Positions 6,794-8,858 of a stretch of DNA of 8,858 nt are shown here, piece after piece. The stretch spans positions 1 to 8,858 of the forward strand of contig JAEZKI010000490.1 of the NCBI GenBank assembly GCA_023415525.1, read 5' to 3'. Source of the stretch: Bacillota bacterium (lineage in GTDB: Bacteria; Bacillota; Clostridia; Lachnospirales; Cellulosilyticaceae). Every line of letters begins with the position of its first letter. Position 1 is the first letter of the stretch. The position numbers were made by a program, and so were the translations under genes. Below the pieces are notes generated by a model, which saw only the letters and a list, made by a program, of their open reading frames with translations, searched no databases and was not told the origin of the DNA.

Positions 6794-6823
6794 ATTGTAA
6801 AATCATAATAAGACATTGATGAG

Positions 6824-6850
6824 GACCTCTTCATTATAAGGGGTCTTTTT
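6824..6850 (+). terminator. Intrinsic terminator after the MFS gene
   Basis: GACCTCTT (6824-6831) pairs with AAGGGGTC (6838-6845) as an 8-bp stem with one G-U pair and a six-base loop, followed by five T (6846-6850). It begins 30 bases after the MFS stop codon and closes the VOC-MFS unit. Confidence 0.85.
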
Positions 6851-6933
6851 CAATGCCTTTTTTGGTAGGGTAGACAAATTCTGCTTTGATAAAAACTATA
6901 AAGAGTGTAGAAGAAGTATTTCCTAGCCACATT

Positions 6934-6961
6934 TTGGAAGGTTAAGAGGGAAAGGTATAAA
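6934..6961 (+). promoter_or_regulatory. Candidate sigma-A promoter for the last gene
   Basis: TTGGAA (6934-6939) and TATAAA (6956-6961) are 16 bases apart, 4/6 and 5/6 of the consensus. Starting near 6968, the transcript would have an untranslated leader of about 180 bases, unusually long, containing the repeats and the hairpin listed separately. The region is very A/T-rich, so chance matches are likely. Confidence 0.35.
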
Positions 6962-6965
6962 TATT

Positions 6966-7000
6966 TAAAATATTATGATAAAATAATAAAATATTAGGAT
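6966..7000. repeat. Two 14-bp A/T-rich direct repeats with 21-bp period
   Basis: TAAAATATTATGAT (6966-6979) and TAAAATATTAGGAT (6987-7000) differ at one base and start 21 bp apart, two helical turns. They lie right after the candidate -10. The placement is what a DNA-binding protein's tandem half-sites look like, but the sequence is low in complexity. Confidence 0.45.
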
Positions 7001-7027
7001 TTATAGGGGAAAAGGGACTTCCCATAA
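7001..7027 (+). other. Stem-loop in the putative leader of the last gene
   Basis: TTAT...GGGAA (7001-7011) pairs with TTCCCATAA (7019-7027) as nine base pairs with a two-base bulge (7005-7006) and a seven-base loop. No T run follows, so it is not a standard terminator. It matches no riboswitch class that I recognise. Confidence 0.4.
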
Positions 7028-7148
7028 TCTTTACTAGGGTATGAATAATCGAAGAACTTATTTGTAGAAGGAGGCTCAAAAAGTATAGAAGAGAATGATA
7101 GGAGTAAAAGGAAAAATAAGAAAAAATACGTATATAGGAAGGAAGACA

Positions 7149-8858
7149 ATGCAAATGTTAGATAAAAATTTACAAGAAATCATTGAAAGAGCTTTTAATA
7201 TGGATAGACTATCACCAGATGTTAGAAAGCAGGTTATGGACTATATTGTAGGAGAGACGGAGACCATTCAATTATCTCCCATTGACAAATTAGTAGGGTA
7301 TCATACGTCGTATATGTTAGAAGGTTTATTGGAAGGAAAAAACAAAGAGCTCGCACTAAGGTGCTATTATGTATTCTATTTATTTAACTCAAAAGCCTTT
7401 TTTATGAACAGCATGGGTATGGAAAGTAGTTATGAACTCTATCATACATTAGGGCTTGAACCGTGCAGTGTGGTTGAAGGTATAACGATGAGCCTAGTAA
7501 CTAAACTGAATTATAATTCAAGTTCTGTTTTTAACGCTATTAAGAATAATATTACCGACTACGAAAACAAGGGAAAGAAATCCCTATTCGGACAAGCTGA
7601 TACTTATTATGGTAATGCATTTCAGGACTATGTGTTAAAACAGAGAAAAGACAGCAAGGAGATTAGTCCTACTCTACTCTATTTAGAGGGGGTGAGAGCT
7701 GTATTAAGCCAAAATAATGCTTCTCAAGAGATGCAGGCATTTGAGAAGGAGATAGAGGAGCTTATCCCCTTTATCTATGATAAACACCCTCTGTTTACTC
7801 CAAGCTATGAGAAGCAGAAGAGAAATGAATTGCAAGCAATAGCTTTATCTTTCTCTATAGTATTTCATAAAAAATCTACTAAGTTTCAAGAGCTTCTATG
7901 TAAGCAAATTCAGCTTTGTGATAATGAATATGTGGAAGAACTATTATCCAATCAATATAAGGGAGGAGCTACGGAGGAAATGGCTAAATTATTAGAAGAT
8001 GTAAGTGTAGCTAATGCCTATAAAGCAGATTTTTACGCTGACAGGATGTTAAGAGATAGTTTGTTCAGCAGTAAAGATGAGTACCACAGACCTTTATTGG
8101 CTATTTATAAAGAGGACCCAGATAGTGTACTCGTAGCTTATGAGACGCTAAAGAGAGGGAGAAAGCCGGGCGCTTTTCTACTCTTTACTTTTCTAAGAGC
8201 AAGAGGCGTTGAGTTTGAAAAAGAGGAAGTTAGAACATTAGAAACGCTACTGGAGTATTATGTAGGAAAGGTAGCAGCAGAAAATAAGGTGCACATATAT
8301 CGGCCAGATCGAAGAGTCTATCAAGCACCCTTAATGCTTTATGAAGTCTCAGAGGTAGCAAAAACCCAAGTACGAGAAGTAGTAGCAGCTCAGAAAATGC
8401 AAAGTGTATTGGTAGACATAGAGGCAGCCTCTAGATTCTTCTTTAAAGAAATAAAGGGAAACATTTTAGAGGAATTAGCAAAGGAGATGGGAGTAAAGCT
8501 CATTCTTAGTACAGCCATAGAAAGGGAACCTAAACTTTCAGCAGAAGTATTAAGGGAGTTTATACAATGTCATTTAGAAGAGACAGATGAGCTGATGAGA
8601 GAGAAGATAAAAGCAGGAGAAGATAACATTACCAAGTATGCTGAGAAACTCTATACAGAAGATATAGGGATGAAGGTAGAGACCTTGGTAAGTGTATTTA
8701 ATCATCGCCTTAAGACAGTCATCAGTTTTATGGAAGCCTTTGTAGTAGATCGGGAAGAGCAAGTAAGAGGAGAGATACAAAAGCTTCGCAATACAAAAAA
8801 TAAAAATATGCAGGAAGCTTTTGATCGCTTAGAGACGAAGTGGGACAGTAAAAAACAT
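7149..8858 (+). CDS. Large uncharacterised helical protein (partial, 3' end outside window)
   Basis: The frame is open without a stop for 570 codons to the right edge, so the real protein is longer. AGGAAGG (7136-7142) is 6 bases before the ATG at 7149, which fixes this start over the in-frame ATG codons at 7095 and 7155. There is no signal peptide or membrane segment, so it is probably cytoplasmic. It is dominated by charged, leucine-rich amphipathic segments (Glu/Lys/Arg heavy), suggesting an all-alpha, possibly HEAT-like repeat architecture. Examples are SPDVRKQVMDYIVG near 22-35, DPDSVLVAYETLKRG near 323-337, and a long charged helix near 536-570. I see no P-loop, no CxxC zinc site and no catalytic motif. 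Large clostridial DUF4132/MolR-like proteins have a similar feel, but that is a weak guess. Codon use resembles the neighbours, so there is no sign of recent transfer. It stands alone behind a terminator and its own leader. Confidence 0.85.
   Translation, partial: MQMLDKNLQEIIERAFNMDRLSPDVRKQVMDYIVGETETIQLSPIDKLVGYHTSYMLEGLLEGKNKELALRCYYVFYLFNSKAFFMNSMGMESSYELYHTLGLEPCSVVEGITMSLVTKLNYNSSSVFNAIKNNITDYENKGKKSLFGQADTYYGNAFQDYVLKQRKDSKEISPTLLYLEGVRAVLSQNNASQEMQAFEKEIEELIPFIYDKHPLFTPSYEKQKRNELQAIALSFSIVFHKKSTKFQELLCKQIQLCDNEYVEELLSNQYKGGATEEMAKLLEDVSVANAYKADFYADRMLRDSLFSSKDEYHRPLLAIYKEDPDSVLVAYETLKRGRKPGAFLLFTFLRARGVEFEKEEVRTLETLLEYYVGKVAAENKVHIYRPDRRVYQAPLMLYEVSEVAKTQVREVVAAQKMQSVLVDIEAASRFFFKEIKGNILEELAKEMGVKLILSTAIEREPKLSAEVLREFIQCHLEETDELMREKIKAGEDNITKYAEKLYTEDIGMKVETLVSVFNHRLKTVISFMEAFVVDREEQVRGEIQKLRNTKNKNMQEAFDRLETKWDSKKH

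Larger units (their letters stand above)
6851..7148. other. Long non-coding leader/intergenic region before the last gene
   Basis: About 300 bases hold no convincing gene. The left part (to about 6930) shows nothing definite. The middle (6934-7000) has a candidate promoter followed by very A/T-rich sequence with two repeats, then a hairpin (7001-7027). The right part is purine-rich, with a strong Shine-Dalgarno-like AAGGAGG at 7068-7074 that no start codon uses at normal spacing. Open frames on the opposite strand here have no ribosome binding site or family resemblance and are not called. Confidence 0.6.

Noticed and set aside
6502..6834. Minus-strand 110-codon frame overlapping the MFS gene's 3' end
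   Set aside because: It covers conserved transporter helices and runs through the terminator; composition looks like a reverse reading of membrane segments.
7095..7148. In-frame upstream ATG at 7095 as start of the last gene
   Set aside because: AAGGAGG at 7068-7074 is 20 bases away, too far, and the added residues are Lys/Arg-rich leader sequence; the ATG at 7149 has a well-placed AGGAAGG.
6942..7154. Minus-strand 70-codon frame in the non-coding region before the last gene
   Set aside because: It is the reverse complement of purine-rich and A/T-rich leader sequence, giving a Ser/Tyr/Phe/Ile-rich product with no ribosome binding site, and it runs over the next gene's own start signals.

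Overview
The window is A/T-rich, its genes have strong AGGAGG-type ribosome binding sites, and every recognisable protein is typical of low-GC Firmicutes. It most likely comes from a plant-fibre-degrading anaerobic Clostridia (Lachnospiraceae/Cellulosilyticum-like). That placement is an inference from codon style and gene content; no rRNA or other taxonomic marker is present.

Layout. Positions 2-121 are the last codons of an unidentified gene that runs in from the left. It is followed 16 bases later by a cytoplasmic GH43 beta-xylosidase (138-1679), probably in the same transcript. An AraC-family regulator on the minus strand (1666-2571) converges on the xylosidase and overlaps its 3' end by 14 bases. 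That regulator is divergent from a GH4 NAD/metal-dependent alpha-glycosidase (2702-4093) across a 130-bp region that carries two candidate operator repeats and two facing promoters sharing their -10 region. A strong two-way hairpin terminator (4104-4150) closes this sugar-degradation block and also encodes the tail of the next gene.

The second block is a second AraC-family regulator on the minus strand (4125-5039), with a near-consensus promoter. It is divergent from a two-gene unit: a VOC/glyoxalase-fold protein (5182-5568) and a 12-helix MFS transporter (5615-6793), closed by a terminator at 6824-6850. The arrangement suggests that the regulator activates the VOC-MFS pair. The substrate cannot be read from the sequence.

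The third block is a roughly 355-bp non-coding stretch with a candidate promoter, a pair of 14-bp repeats 21 bp apart and a hairpin. It leads into a large open reading frame (7149-8858) that runs off the right edge. It encodes at least 570 residues of a charged, probably all-helical cytoplasmic protein that I do not recognise.

How they fit together: the left half looks like intracellular breakdown of xylo-oligosaccharides and alpha-linked side-chain sugars under AraC control. The middle looks like a small regulated transport or detoxification cassette. The right-hand gene is the least explained part. I see no mobile element, CRISPR array, tRNA or rRNA.
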